Assembly (NCBI GenBank): GCA_009192285.1
Contig: WBVU01000012.1
Coordinates: 1,426,001-1,490,000 of the forward strand
Source: Morchella semilibera
Lineage: Eukaryota > Ascomycota > Pezizomycetes > Pezizales > Morchellaceae
Reading direction: 5' to 3'
Length of the DNA: 64,000 nucleotides
Part shown: positions 1-10,845 of the stretch, in pieces
Layout of the letters: each line of letters begins with the position of its first letter
How positions within the stretch are numbered: position 1 is the stretch's first letter
Translations under genes and position numbers: made by a program
The notes under the pieces: generated by a model
What the model was told of the DNA's origin: nothing
What the model saw: the letters and a program-made list of their open reading frames with translations, nothing else
Databases searched by the model: none

Positions 1-2587
1 GCAGTCGAGACGTTGGTGCAATCCTATTCACAGCCTTACTGAGAGCCCTAGGGATCGAGTCACGAATGGTATTTTCTCTGCAGCCATTAGGATTTGGGTT
101 CACTGAACGCGAAAACTATACAGGGACCGGCTCGGTCGAGGAAGGAATAAAGGCACCACAGAAGCTTGGCCCTGGGCCTAAGGGTAAAAGTAGAGAGGCT
201 CGACCAAGTGATGAAGAGGACAGTGAGAATGACAGTGAGATAGATGGTGGTTTCATTAGAGAAAAGTCAAGTTTATCCTATAGTATGCTCTCTCAAACAC
301 CCATAAACTCCCAATAGTAACAGTGATATCTCACAGAGCCTAAACAGCCCACGTTCGACAAAGACCTCCCATATCCAATATTCTGGACCGAAGCCTGGTC
401 GCCCACGACAAAGAAATGGATAACTGTAGAGCCAATAGTCCTCACAGTCCTTGGCTCTACCTCAGACCTTCTCGCAAAGTTCGAGCCGAAAGGTAAAGGA
501 GCCATAAGCTCAAAGCAAGTAATTGCCTATGTGATTGCCTACTCTTCAAACGGTACAGCTAAAGATGTCACCGTGCGATATCTTGCGAAAAACATGTTCC
601 CGGGGAAGACCAAAGGGTTCAGGATACCTACCACAAACATCCCCGTGTATAACTATGAAGGGAAGGTTGTGGATGCCCAGAGGCGGGATTGGTTCGGTGG
701 GGTTTTGAGGGGGTATCGGACACCTGTAGAATTGAGGACAGAGGACGAAAAGCACGAGGACGAGGAGCTAGGGAAATTCATCGCGAAAGAGAAAGTAAAG
801 GCGACCAAAAAGCAGCAGAAGGAGAGTATCAGCTACTACAAAAATAACCCTGAGTGAGTACATATGATATTTGGCAATACAGGGATCAATAACTGAAATA
901 CTGTGCTGTAGTTATGTATTGGAGCGCCATATGAGACGGGACGAAGCCGTGAGACCTGGGAAAACCCATGTCAAGATATTTACAGCTGGAAGGGGCGAAA
1001 AATCAAAAGAGGAAAAAGTATACGCAAAGAACGACATTGTCTCCTGCAAGACGGTGGAGAATTGGTGGCGCGAGGGCAGGACTATCATCGCGGGTGAACA
1101 GGCTCTGAAAAGGGTCAAACCTCGTGCTGCTACACTGAATAAGAAGCGGGAAATTGAGGATGCGAAAAGGGATGGGGAGATTGTCATGGAGGGACTTTAT
1201 AGTGAGGGTCAGACAGAGTTGGTTTCCAATCGTCTGTTATTAGAATGGCGATATTCACTGATGAGGATCAGGCTTTATAATCCACCCCCTATTATGGACG
1301 GCAAGATCCCACGCAATTCGTTCGGGAATATAGATATCTACGTCCCCTCCATGATCCCACCAGGAGCAGTTCACCTCCCCCTAAAAGGCACTGGGAGGCT
1401 AGCTCGTAGGCTAGGAATCGACTACGCCGAAGCCGTGACAGGGTTTGAATTCAAAAGTATATTAATCCTCCACCTACTCATTGATACCTCAATCCTGACA
1501 AAATCCAGATCAAAGAGCAGTCCCATCCATTGAAGGCATCATAATCGCCGCCGGGAACGAAGACATCCTCCGTGACGCATGGCACGCCGAGCAGGAAGAG
1601 ATCAGGCGAAAAGCTGACGCCAAGCGCGAAAAGGTCGCATTGGCAATGTGGCGGCGGTTCCTGATGGGGCTTAGGATCGTGAAGCATCTGAAGGACGAGT
1701 ATGGGGATGATACGGAGGGTGCAGTAGATGCCAACCCGTTTACGAAGAGGTCATATCGTGCTGCAGAGGAACAGAATCAAGATGGAGCTGTGGGGGAAAG
1801 TGGCGGGTTTCTCAGGCCTGGAGTTGACCTGGATGACGGCGATAATGGTGGTGGATTTATGGGAAAAAGTGACGATGAGGGTGGTGGGCCCTTGAAGAAT
1901 GATTGCACAGAGGTTGATGGCGATGGTGGAGGCTTCGTTAAAGGCGATGGCTATGGTGGTGGGGACTTCATTGTAAGTGGCAATGAGACCGGTGGAGGAT
2001 TTTTGGAAAGCCTTACCGAGGGAGGCGCAGCGGGGAGTAGTAGTGGCGGGTTCGAAATTATCCTCGATGAGGACAATGACTACCCCCGAACTACCCAGCC
2101 ATTCCCACCTCCGCAAAACGAAGCAATCTCATTCCGCGACCTTACCGCACAGAAGGGGAGGAGAGTCGACTCTGAGCCCTCCTCGGTGGATGAGGGGGGC
2201 GAGGAGGATGAAGATGAGGGTGAATGTTCCAACTTTGAACCGTCCTCAGTAGTCCGATCAGCATACTTTCCAGTCTCCCCAGTAGAGCCACCAGGGCCAC
2301 ATAAAAAGACGAGGATTGAAGTCCAGATACCCGGGAAAGCTAGATCACCATTTATAGCCACAGCGTATGAAGAAACTGTGGAAATAGGTAGCGCAGACAA
2401 TGAGCCGGAGGAGTCAGGGGAGGACGATACTGGAGAGGCCTTAGACACGCCCCCCCCCCACCACCACCACCGCCGCCGCCGCCGCCAAAAAGGACCTCGA
2501 AACGAAAAGCAGCAGCCGAGGCAGGGCGGCGGCAGAGTAAATATTTTGCCTCTGAAAATCCCGAGGAAGGCGAAGACGGGGGGCTAG
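1..2587 (+). CDS. RAD4: Rad4/XPC nucleotide-excision-repair damage recognition protein, 5' end outside window
   Basis: Rad4/XPC binds helix-distorting DNA lesions in the nucleus and starts nucleotide excision repair with Rad23. The reading frame enters the window open in the transglutaminase-like fold (SRDVGAILFTALLRALGIES) and runs through LPYPIFWTEAW and KDVTVRYLAK. It continues into the beta-hairpin domains: YVLERHMRRDEAVRPG (BHD1), ENWWREGRTIIAGEQALK, TELYNPPPIMDGKIPRNSFG (BHD2/3) and PSMIPPGAVHLP...AEAVTGFEF (BHD3). Frame and splice signals suggest introns near 283-336, 854-911, 1218-1271 and 1457-1508; each restores conserved sequence across the junction. The 1218 donor is GTTGGT, which is unusual. 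The C-terminal tail is low-complexity and acidic, with repeated GGGF-type motifs and a His/Arg run, and ends at TAG 2585-2587. Exact first and second intron ends are my inference. Family assignment is secure. Confidence 0.95.
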
Positions 2588-4624
2588 TGGTGGGGAAGTG
2601 TAGTAGGCCTAGGGGGAGGGCTAGGGCTAGGGGTGTGGGGAGGTAATGATTGTCCTGCGGGTTTTGTGGGTATGGGAGAATGTAACTTTATATAGATAAG
2701 TAGAGGATTGCCTGTGTGCTCCTACACAGGGAACGTATATCTATATTATAAAAATTCTTATTTTAATAATTTTATTCATCTAGGAGAGGTTTGAGACGGC
2801 ATGGTAATAGGTATGCCAAGAGGACGGCCAAACGTCATGTCAAAAATGCCAAAATAACTAAATACCAACTTAACTGCTGTGCTCTTCGCTATGGCCCTTA
2901 AGCCCGGGAGGTTTCTGACGGTGATTTTTATTATAATGTTCTTATGGGAGTGAGAGCACTCGTGGGTAGCAAAGCGGAAGTACTGAGAATGCAAACCCTA
3001 ACCCACCGCCGCTCTCCAGGAGGGCTGTACACAACTACATGAAGTACTTCCTGGAGGTTTATGGAGTAGCTGATACTATATGTATCCACGGTACAAATAC
3101 ATGGGCAGAGAGTGTAGTTGCACCCATCGTCCCTCCCTAGTGTCTTGTAAATGGCGGGAATGTTGGCAGGATACCCCAAAGAGGAGAAAGCAGCATATGT
3201 GGCGGTCGAGATCTGTTAATTCTCGTCCACCACCACAACATAGGAGCAGCGCGGATGCTGGGCTTATGGGAGCGAGGGCCCCACCCCCCTCCCGGTATCC
3301 TAAATTGACTGTTTGGGGGATTGGTCCTCCGAGATCTAAATGTATCACCCTAGCTAGAAGCCAGTCTTCTACCTTCCTTCGGAGCTCAAGCTATCAAGCA
3401 CAATCAATAAAGAGGTGTGAATCTAAATATCTCCATTAAACACCCTTGTCTATCATTATTCTGGTGTGGATAGAGCTCAGAATAACCATCCAGCAGACCA
3501 GCCCCTAGCCCGGATCCCCTAGAGGTAGCTTTTTTCTTTTTCTTTTCCTTTTCCTTTTTTTTTTTTTTTGTGGGGGGGGGGGGGTTGAGGTTGGGGTTGA
3601 AGATTGCTACGGATGTTATAGGTGAGCTATGTAGCTTGTTGTGAAGTGCTGGGCATAGAGTTGTACGTACGTAGAGTATGGGGTACTAGCTACTAGGGAT
3701 ATGGTGCTCTAGATACATGCAGGCACACACATGCAGCAGGGCAAGTACTGTGGTCCCGCCTAACAGCAAGTAAAAATAAGGCCTGGTAGAATTATTGCAA
3801 GTGTGGGTCTTGCGTGACCGACAGTTAAAGTTACCTTGTTATAAAAGAGGAAAGAAGGTTACCACCACCATGCGTTGAGAGGCTGTGGGCTAGTGGTTGT
3901 GAGGGATGGAAATGGGGTGGTCGTGGAGGAGAGGTTCCCCAGCCGCGCATGTCCATTCCTGCCCCTGGTGGACTAACTTTTTTATTTCCTCTCTTTAAGG
4001 GCCAATATAATATCGGGTCACCCAAGACTCATCCCCCCCCCCCCCCACAACTGCCAAGGCCCATCTTCGTTTGTCCACTGCCAAGCGCCCTCAATACCCA
4101 CATCATAATCATTGACCTCACTCACTTACTCACTCACTCACTCACCCCACAAGACACAAGACACAAAACTACTCCCTACAAACCACAGATCCCGATACGA
4201 GGCACTATATTTTTCCCCAACACCGCCACCTAAATTCTACAAGCAAGATACGGGAAACGAAACGAGACCATCCGCAGGAAGACAGGCAGTCAAAAGAAAA
4301 AGGAAAAGGAAACATAGGTAACATAGGTAACATAGATAACAAGAAATGAAACAACCAGGCAGACAGAATAAAGGGGAAGAGAAAAGAGGAAGAGAAAAAT
4401 AGATTCAAGCTCTACACTCAAAAACACAAATCTCAGCCCTAAATACGAACAGAAAAGAAACCTAGGAATAAATATAGCCCACCACGGCCTACAAAACAAA
4501 AAAAGGGAAGAAAGAAAGAAAGAGCTGTCTGCACCTAATCTCCCTCGCTTCCCAACCAGTCCATTTTTGTGCGTGTGAGCCTCCAAATGCCATTCCACCT
4601 ATACCAAACTATTCCCCAGTAAAT
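2588..4624. other. Convergent intergenic region between RAD4 and the ArfGAP gene
   Basis: Both flanking genes end here, so the stretch should hold two 3' UTRs. It contains a T-rich run followed by a G run near 3535-3583, a C run near 4030-4044 and purine-rich DNA around 4260-4540. Overlapping open frames at 2776-3439 on both strands show no motif I recognise. Confidence 0.6.
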
Positions 4625-6318
4625 CTATCGCATATACTGCCTAACCACATCCTGCAGCCTACTCGCACCCTGTCCAATCACCGCTGCAGCGTTCTCTAAG
4701 TCCTCACTAGCAGTACCAGCAAATCTTCTAGCAAACTCCCTAGCAGTGACTTCCAGGTTGCTGAAATCATCGCCTCCGGCATTGCCTACGCGCTCGTCCT
4801 CATCACGGCCAAAGTACTGGCTGCTACTGATACTGCTGGCGCCCTCGAAGCCCTGGAGACGGGTCTTGGCTTCTGACTGGGCGGCAGGATCATACGATCC
4901 CTTTCCAAAGAACTCATCAGAGGAGATACCCTTTTGAGTGCCAAACTTAGTGCGGGCGTATTTCTCATCGTCATCTACAACCCAATTAGCACAACTCTAT
5001 ACCCAAATCCCGGAAATTGCCATACCATCAACAGCAGCCTTAACAGGCCCAACAGATCCAAATCCACCAGTGTTCTTCGCCGCCGGCTTCGTCACGGCAG
5101 CAGCAGCACCAGCAGTCTGTCCAAATCCAAGACGCCCCATCTGTAACCCCAGTCTCTCGGTATCACTGCTCTGCCTCTGATGGGAGGAAGCACTAGAAGC
5201 AGGGGCCGGGCTGAGGGGCTTGGCTTTGGTGTCCTTCACCTCCTCATCATCAGGATTGTATCCCAACTTTGCGATCCTTTCTGCCTCCTCCTTTGCCTTC
5301 TTCTCGGCCTCCTCAAAGTCAAGGACATCACCACCGGTGACCTTCTTCGCACCAAGCTTCTGCGGTTTCTTCGCTCCCAAGACACCAGTACGGCGAGCCC
5401 CAGACGCAGACGCACCACCGGCCTTTGTGCGGAGCGCGGAAGAGGTGGTCGTGCGAGAAACAGGTGGTGTAGTCTCAGGTGTCGTGGCACCGGAGGTCAA
5501 CGGCGACTTTGTCCTCGCGATATCGGCACCGCCGGCAGCGGCACTAGCAACCAACGGCGATGAAGTGCGCCCAATGACCGGCGGTGTCGCCGTGCGAGGA
5601 GGCGGAGGCGTCGGCCTCTTAATCGAAGGCTTATCCCACGACGAGAAAAAGTCATCTTCTGTCTCAGCGGGGGTAGCTGGTTCATCACCGCCCTCGACCA
5701 CAACCTCGCCCGGATATCTGCATCGCGCCTAATTAGCTCTAATCCCTGACAGGGGGGTCCAATTTCAGGGGAAGCTATACAATTTCGCATCCTCTGCGCT
5801 GCGCTTCTTGAGCTCTTCCTTATATTTTGCTGCGGTACTGGAGCCGTACTTGACTTTTGGGTCCTTTGATGCAAGAGCTGCCGAGCCCCCGTGCGACTGG
5901 AAGTACTTTGTTGCAGACTCATTCCCGCCGACCTTCATAGTCCTGAGCTGCTCCCACTGCCATTCTACATGCAATGTCAGTCCACATCCATCTTGAACCA
6001 AAGAAAAAAGGGAATGGTCAGAACTACATACGGTCTAGCACAGTGGAGCGGACAAATGAGATATGGACACCGAGGTTACGATGGTGGGCGCTACAGTCGA
6101 GACACAGGTAGATGCCGAACGGGACCGAAGCCCATGTCGGGTTCTTACCGCCACAGTCAAAGCAGATCTAGACGTTCACATCCATCACATCAGTAGCTGC
6201 TAGCTCAGACAAACAGACAGATAATCTCTGTGTAACTACACACCTTATTGGAGCGGTGGACCTTGAGCTTCTCGAAGATCTTCTGGCCCTGGGTTTTGGA
6301 TGCGAGGGGGGTGCTCAT
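4625..6318 (-). CDS. GLO3: Glo3-type ADP-ribosylation factor GTPase-activating protein (ArfGAP2/3 family)
   Basis: ArfGAP2/3 (Glo3) proteins stimulate GTP hydrolysis by Arf1 on COPI vesicles in Golgi-to-ER transport. Predicted exons on the minus strand are 6318-6244, 6167-6032, 5964-5781, 5717-5026 and 4974-4625, giving 478 residues, with all phases matching. The N-terminus carries the C4 zinc finger: CFDC, 16 residues, then CLDC. The Arg-finger stretch [17 protein letters not shown] follows, then [17 protein letters not shown]. After a Pro/Ala/Ser-rich linker, an alpha-helical charged segment ([20 protein letters not shown]) is followed by the C-terminal Glo3 motif with repeated aromatic-Phe-Gly elements ([23 protein letters not shown]). 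It ends [10 protein letters not shown]. Length agrees with fungal Glo3 proteins (about 450-500 aa). Transcription diverges from TIM21 across a 790-base spacer. Confidence 0.93.
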
Positions 6319-7108
6319 TGTTGGTTTGATGTCTCTCTTTTTTTTTTTTTTTTTAAGGTTTTGTATATCTTTCCAAAAGGAGTGGTGATTGATTGATTGA
6401 TTGATGGGAAGAGAGAGGGGGGGGATTGTGGACGAACAAAGTAGAGTACGGTGGGGGGGGGAGAGAGAGTTGTCTTGTCTGGCTGGTCTATCTACATTGT
6501 AGACTAAGCTACATGTAATTGGCTGGTTGGCCTTCGGTGAAAGTGGCCTCAAAAGGGAAAAAAGTTATGTGTGCTGACAAAGCTGCGGAACGCTCACTCA
6601 CCCAACAGGCGAGGAGAGGGAAGAGAGCGCGCGTGTAAAATGGTTGGAGAGAAATAGCCGCGAGTACTGCAGGATTGCGCACTAGGACTCTGTGTAGTAA
6701 TAACACTCAAGTACTTCTTAATTGCACATCTACATGAATACATAAGTACATATATGTTACCTACAATTGAATACCTCCAGCTATGTGCTAAGAGATCGAG
6801 TCGCTCTGCATACTACATCTACACGTACCTAGTACTTAACCCATATCTAGATCTATAGAACCCATGTAGATGGAATCTTTGTCCCTTGGTAGATCTTAGT
6901 GAAAAAGACAAGACGCGTTTATCCTTGACAGTTAGGGTGTTTATCATTCCCCACAAGGCCCACTACATGATTCAATACAACCCACCACCCCCACCAGTGC
7001 CACTCCACCACAGTTTAATGTAACTGCCTGTCTACGGTCCTATAGACTAAGCACTCATACACAAACACCCCTCTTCGCCTGGCCGCCAAAACTTAAGTGA
7101 CAAGCAGG
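6319..7108. promoter_or_regulatory. Bidirectional promoter region between GLO3 and TIM21
   Basis: The two genes are transcribed away from this 790-base spacer, so it should contain both promoters and 5' UTRs. Visible features are a T run at 6340-6354, four GATT repeats near 6388-6404, G-rich tracts at 6418-6465 and a pyrimidine/CA-rich stretch just upstream of the TIM21 start. No individual factor site is clear. Confidence 0.55.
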
Positions 7109-8248
7109 ATGTCTGCCCGTCTCCCCCACCCCCGGACCCTCCGCACCCTCCGCCCTCTCCGCCTCCTCCCACACCAACCATACCTACACCAATCTCACCC
7201 CCGAAGCCTCCACAGCACACGCCCACTCCACGCCGACCCCCAACGCCAACAAATCACCATCACCCCCGCCACGCCGCAAAAGAAATGGTCCGATCTGAGT
7301 GCCGCCCAGAAAGTCAGCCGTACCGCCAGCACTGGTGCAAACCTCATCACCATCATCGCCGGCATGGCCATCACCGTACTTTTCTCCCCCCCTCCTTCCC
7401 CAGGCATTGGAGAGAGAGAGAGGGTGTGCGTGTGTGTGTGTGTGACTAACTAACAGAGTGGTAAAAGGGTGCAGTCTTCACCCTACTCTACTTAGAAGTC
7501 TTCGCGCCTGACAGCACCACAAACTGGTTCAACACGATTCATGCACGAGTGCGCGCGGATAGTCGGTGCACGGCGCTGCTAGGTGAGAGTATTAAGGCGT
7601 ATGGTGAGCCAACGGCGAATAGGTGGAGTCGTAATAGGCGAATTGCGTCGGTGATACCCTGTCCTGCTATACGATGTGATACGATTATACGGTTGTAGGA
7701 AGGGGGGGGGGGGGGGCTAGTGGGGTAGTGGGGTTAGTGGAGGTGATGAGAGAGTGCTAATTGGGTAAGGAGCACAGATCAAAGACATGGAAGGATAAAT
7801 ATGGCATCGAGCACCTGGCACTACATTTCAATGTGCGTTACTCTATCTACCCTACTATTTTACCTGTTTCCAACCTATCTTCACCCCAGTCTTCCATTCT
7901 CTACCCAGCCCTCCGTTCTAGAAAAGAGTAGCCCACTGATAACCACTCAGGTAGAAGGGCATATTGACCGTGGCGTTGTCCACGCCCACCTCGTTCGGCG
8001 ACCCTCCGAGCATGAGTACGAGTACCTTCACCTCTACGTCGATATCACTGGTTTGTTCCACCTCCCCTTGGTCACCCGGCTAACTATTATATTACGAAAC
8101 GAAACGTCGCTTTCAGAGACGCTGACGGCGCTGCCCGGGGCTGGGATATTTAGGCAAGCCACCAATCTACCTCGAGAAGCATGACAATAAGCCGGAGCAC
8201 GAGGGCGGGCCCAAGAAGCGGCTATTCGGCGTCCAGTGGGGCTGGTAG
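7109..8248 (+). CDS. TIM21: Mitochondrial inner-membrane import subunit Tim21
   Basis: Tim21 is a single-span subunit of the TIM23 presequence translocase that contacts Tom22 and the respiratory chain. Predicted exons are 7109-7375, 7468-7650, 7785-7832, 7951-8050 and 8154-8248, giving 230 residues. The N-terminus is an Arg/Leu/Pro/His-rich, acid-free presequence. It is followed by KKWSDLSAAQKVSRTASTGA and a membrane span (LITIIAGMAITGAVFTLLYL). The intermembrane-space domain reads EVFAPDSTTNWFNTIHARVR, RCTALLGESIKAYGEPTANR, KYGIEHLALHFN, VEGHIDRGVVHAHLVRRP and PIYLEKHDNK, and ends KKRLFGVQWGW. The in-frame ATG at 7109 opens the presequence. An upstream GTG in the same frame is unlikely to be used. 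Intron 2 contains a 14-base G run near 7700. Homology is clear; some acceptor choices rest on frame alone. Confidence 0.92.
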
Positions 8249-9722
8249 CTAGCTAGCCGAGAGTACAGTGGCGGATGGGCGAGAGGTGCATGTGTGTGGG
8301 TGTGGAAATGGTAGGTCTATAGTGTAGTGGACTTGGCAATCACTCGGGCAGTCAGGTAGTCAGGCAGAAAGTGAGAGAGGGGAGAAATCTAGAGGAAGGG
8401 GAGAACGGGAGAACGGGAGAGACAGTCTACAGACTTTTCTCTGATTGGCATTGTCAGCATGGGAAGGGAAGCGATGGTTGTACAAAACCCGTGCTCAATC
8501 GAGTTTACAGAGACGAGGCATCATCATAGTTCGCTCACCACCCACCTACATACATACATATCTACCCAGGCAGACAAACCATTCATTACCGGCCCTCCGT
8601 CCTCGTTCCTCCTAGCCAGCCAGCCAGCCAGCCAGCCAGCCAATCAGCAACATAACTACATAATACTTCAATCATGAAGGGTTACATGCGTGCCCTGGCT
8701 GGTGGTATGTATTCAACAGGATTATACATAGTTAAGCGACCAATATATTGTAGAACATACTACATGTAGTTCACTCTCCACCTATCGGCCAGCCGGCGAG
8801 CGAGCATAATACATACATGTACATATCACGAACGGCATGTGTACCTTTTTTGAACCCTCAGCGCCCGCTGCCCATGCGCGCACCTAAGTAGGTACTCTTT
8901 CAGCGAGCGTCGTTCGTTGTCTGGATGGCCCACTGTACCGTACTGTACCGTACCTGGCCTGTAATCATCATTTGTTCGGTAACAGTCCAAGACCCTTCGT
9001 TAAGGCTGTCCAATCATGTCTCTTCCCACCCCTTTCACCCCCTGCACCGTTGCACAGCGGCAAAAGCGAAAGCGAAAAGAAAAAAAAGAAAAGAAAAAAA
9101 AGTGACCACAGCTGTGTTAGTTAAACGGAAATCTTCCGGGCAGTTAGGAAGATCTGCGTCCATGGAACCCAATACCTTGAAACCCCACTCCGATCCTATC
9201 TCTGGTCCTGTCTCCACCGTAACAGTCGAGTGTAACTACAATGTACCGAGTACATATCTACCACATGTGCTCACTCACTCACTCAGGTCATTAATTAGTC
9301 CTTTCTCCGTCGCTCTCGCGAATAAACACCGAATCGGATCAAAGAGGCGCTCTGGCGCCGTGGAAGAAAGAAGGATTGAACAAGTGTCAATGCGATGATG
9401 TGACACTACCATGTTGCTCCCTTTTTATTCCCTTGGTGTTTGATTTGATATAAATACGCGAATGATGCCCCGGCCCCCCCTCCATGGGCTCTATTTTCGC
9501 TTCTTGAGGAGCGTCACAACGAATCTGCTATTTCTGCTATTGTGTTTGGTATCGGACTTATCCGGCAACTGCATGGCCGTATGGCGGTATATAACTGTCC
9601 ATTTCTCCTTCCAGCTTTCGTTTTAAATTTCAAAGTCAATAGAGCCAGGAAGCTCAAGAAAAAAGGATTATATATCAATACCCAAGAACCCAGCTATGAT
9701 CCAATCGTACTCATTGCCTCCC
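8249..9722. other. Intergenic region between TIM21 and the F-box gene
   Basis: About 1.5 kb without a supportable gene. It holds a CAGC tetranucleotide run near 8618-8641, two TACATGTA palindromes (8761, 8814), a tandem ACTGTACCGT pair near 8934-8955 and an A/G-rich stretch near 9060-9105. The distal part should include the F-box promoter. Confidence 0.5.
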
Positions 9723-10845
9723 ATGAGCACTTCCAAACAGACAGAGATGGCCTTATCCGGCGCTAGCAATTTCACCAAACTACCCACAGAGATCACGCTG
9801 AATATATTCAGTTATCTCAATCACTCTGAGCTCTTGAATAGTGCTCTTGTCTGCCGCGAGGTTAGTATACCAATATTCCTACCGAATTATCATTTCCCGT
9901 AACCCAACATCTTTAACACTTTAAACTAATGCTAACCCCCCCTTCTAGTGGTACCATACCACCACAGTACCTTCCCTCCACTATTCCCTCAACCTCACTC
10001 CCCTACGGCAATCCTCACTTATCAACTATGCCCCGCCCACCACCCTTTCAAGGCACCTAAGCACTACCAGACACCTCACATTCAGCTCTCCGCCCCATAT
10101 CTCTACCAATAGCATCATATCACTTCTTACTTATGTAGCCCCATCTACCAACTTGCGCACGCTCACGCTCAGCTCCATTCCCAATGCCCGCAGTGCCTCA
10201 CCAGCCCTTGCCCATTTCTTCGCCACCTCCCAAAGTACACAACTAACCCACGTGGATCTCTCAAACACATCCATCACCACCCCTGTGATCAGTGCATTGC
10301 TCCAATCACACCGTGGAACCTTACGGAGCCTGATCCTGGACTTCACCGAGATAGGGGATGGGTCCCTGAAGGCGATTGCAACAGGGGCGTCCCTGGAGAA
10401 TGTTAGTATTGCAGGATGCTTTGGGCTGTCAAGGGGGGCATTGAAAAGATTCTTGGTGCGGGGGATCCCGGAACGGGTGAAATCAATAGGTCTGCGGTGG
10501 TTGCTAGATGTGAGAATGGCGTGGGTGTGGGAGATGTTGGCGCGTGCGGGTGTGCAGGAGGAGAAAAGTGGCGTGCTAGCAGAGGTGGACGTTGGTGGGT
10601 GTGAGAGGTTGACACTGGCTAATATAGAACGTATCCAGAAAAGTTGGCCGGAGGTAAAGGTGCGGCATACGGCGGTCAAGGTGGAAGATGCGGTGTGGGG
10701 ATATCGAAAGTACATGGCGTTTCTAGCAACTATCCAAGACGAAGGAGTGCCTTTACATAAAGGCGAGAAGGGGGAAGCGGATGCCATGTTACAGGCGGGT
10801 GTATATCCGGGACGAAATGCCGGGGAAGCTTATAAATGGTGCTAG
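9723..10845 (+). CDS. F-box protein with leucine-rich-repeat-like C-terminal region
   Basis: This is a likely substrate receptor of an SCF ubiquitin ligase. Exons 9723-9860 and 9949-10845 encode 344 residues. The F-box lies near residues 15-46 (FTKLPTEITLNIFSYLNHSE, then LLNSALVCRE), continuing after the intron as WYHTTTVPSLHYSLNL. The rest resembles LRR segments of the AMN1/FBXL type: LRTLTLSSIPNA, LTHVDLSNTSITTPVISALL, LRSLILDFTEIGDGSLKAIA, LENVSIAGCFGLSRGALKRF and LAEVDVGGCERLTLANIERI. It ends in a Lys/Gly-rich tail (NAGEAYKWC). The intron has a GTTAGT donor and a CTAAC branch site near 9932. An in-frame ATG at 9696 would add nine residues, so the start is uncertain. The substrate cannot be told from sequence. 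Confidence 0.85.

Noticed and set aside
2776-3439. Overlapping frames on both strands after RAD4
   Set aside because: No recognisable residues; region is between convergent genes and likely 3' UTR.
5220-5732. 170-codon plus-strand frame
   Set aside because: Antisense shadow of the Glo3 coding exon; Ala/Pro-rich because of the codon bias opposite.
8674-8882. Possible small spliced ORF starting MKGYMRALAG with a GTATGT donor
   Set aside because: The only suitable downstream acceptor gives an 18-residue peptide that I cannot match to any family; start context alone is too little.
8925-9398. 157-codon open frame after TIM21
   Set aside because: Composition follows local repeats (ACTGTACCGT, A/G-rich tract), no domain, no splice partners.
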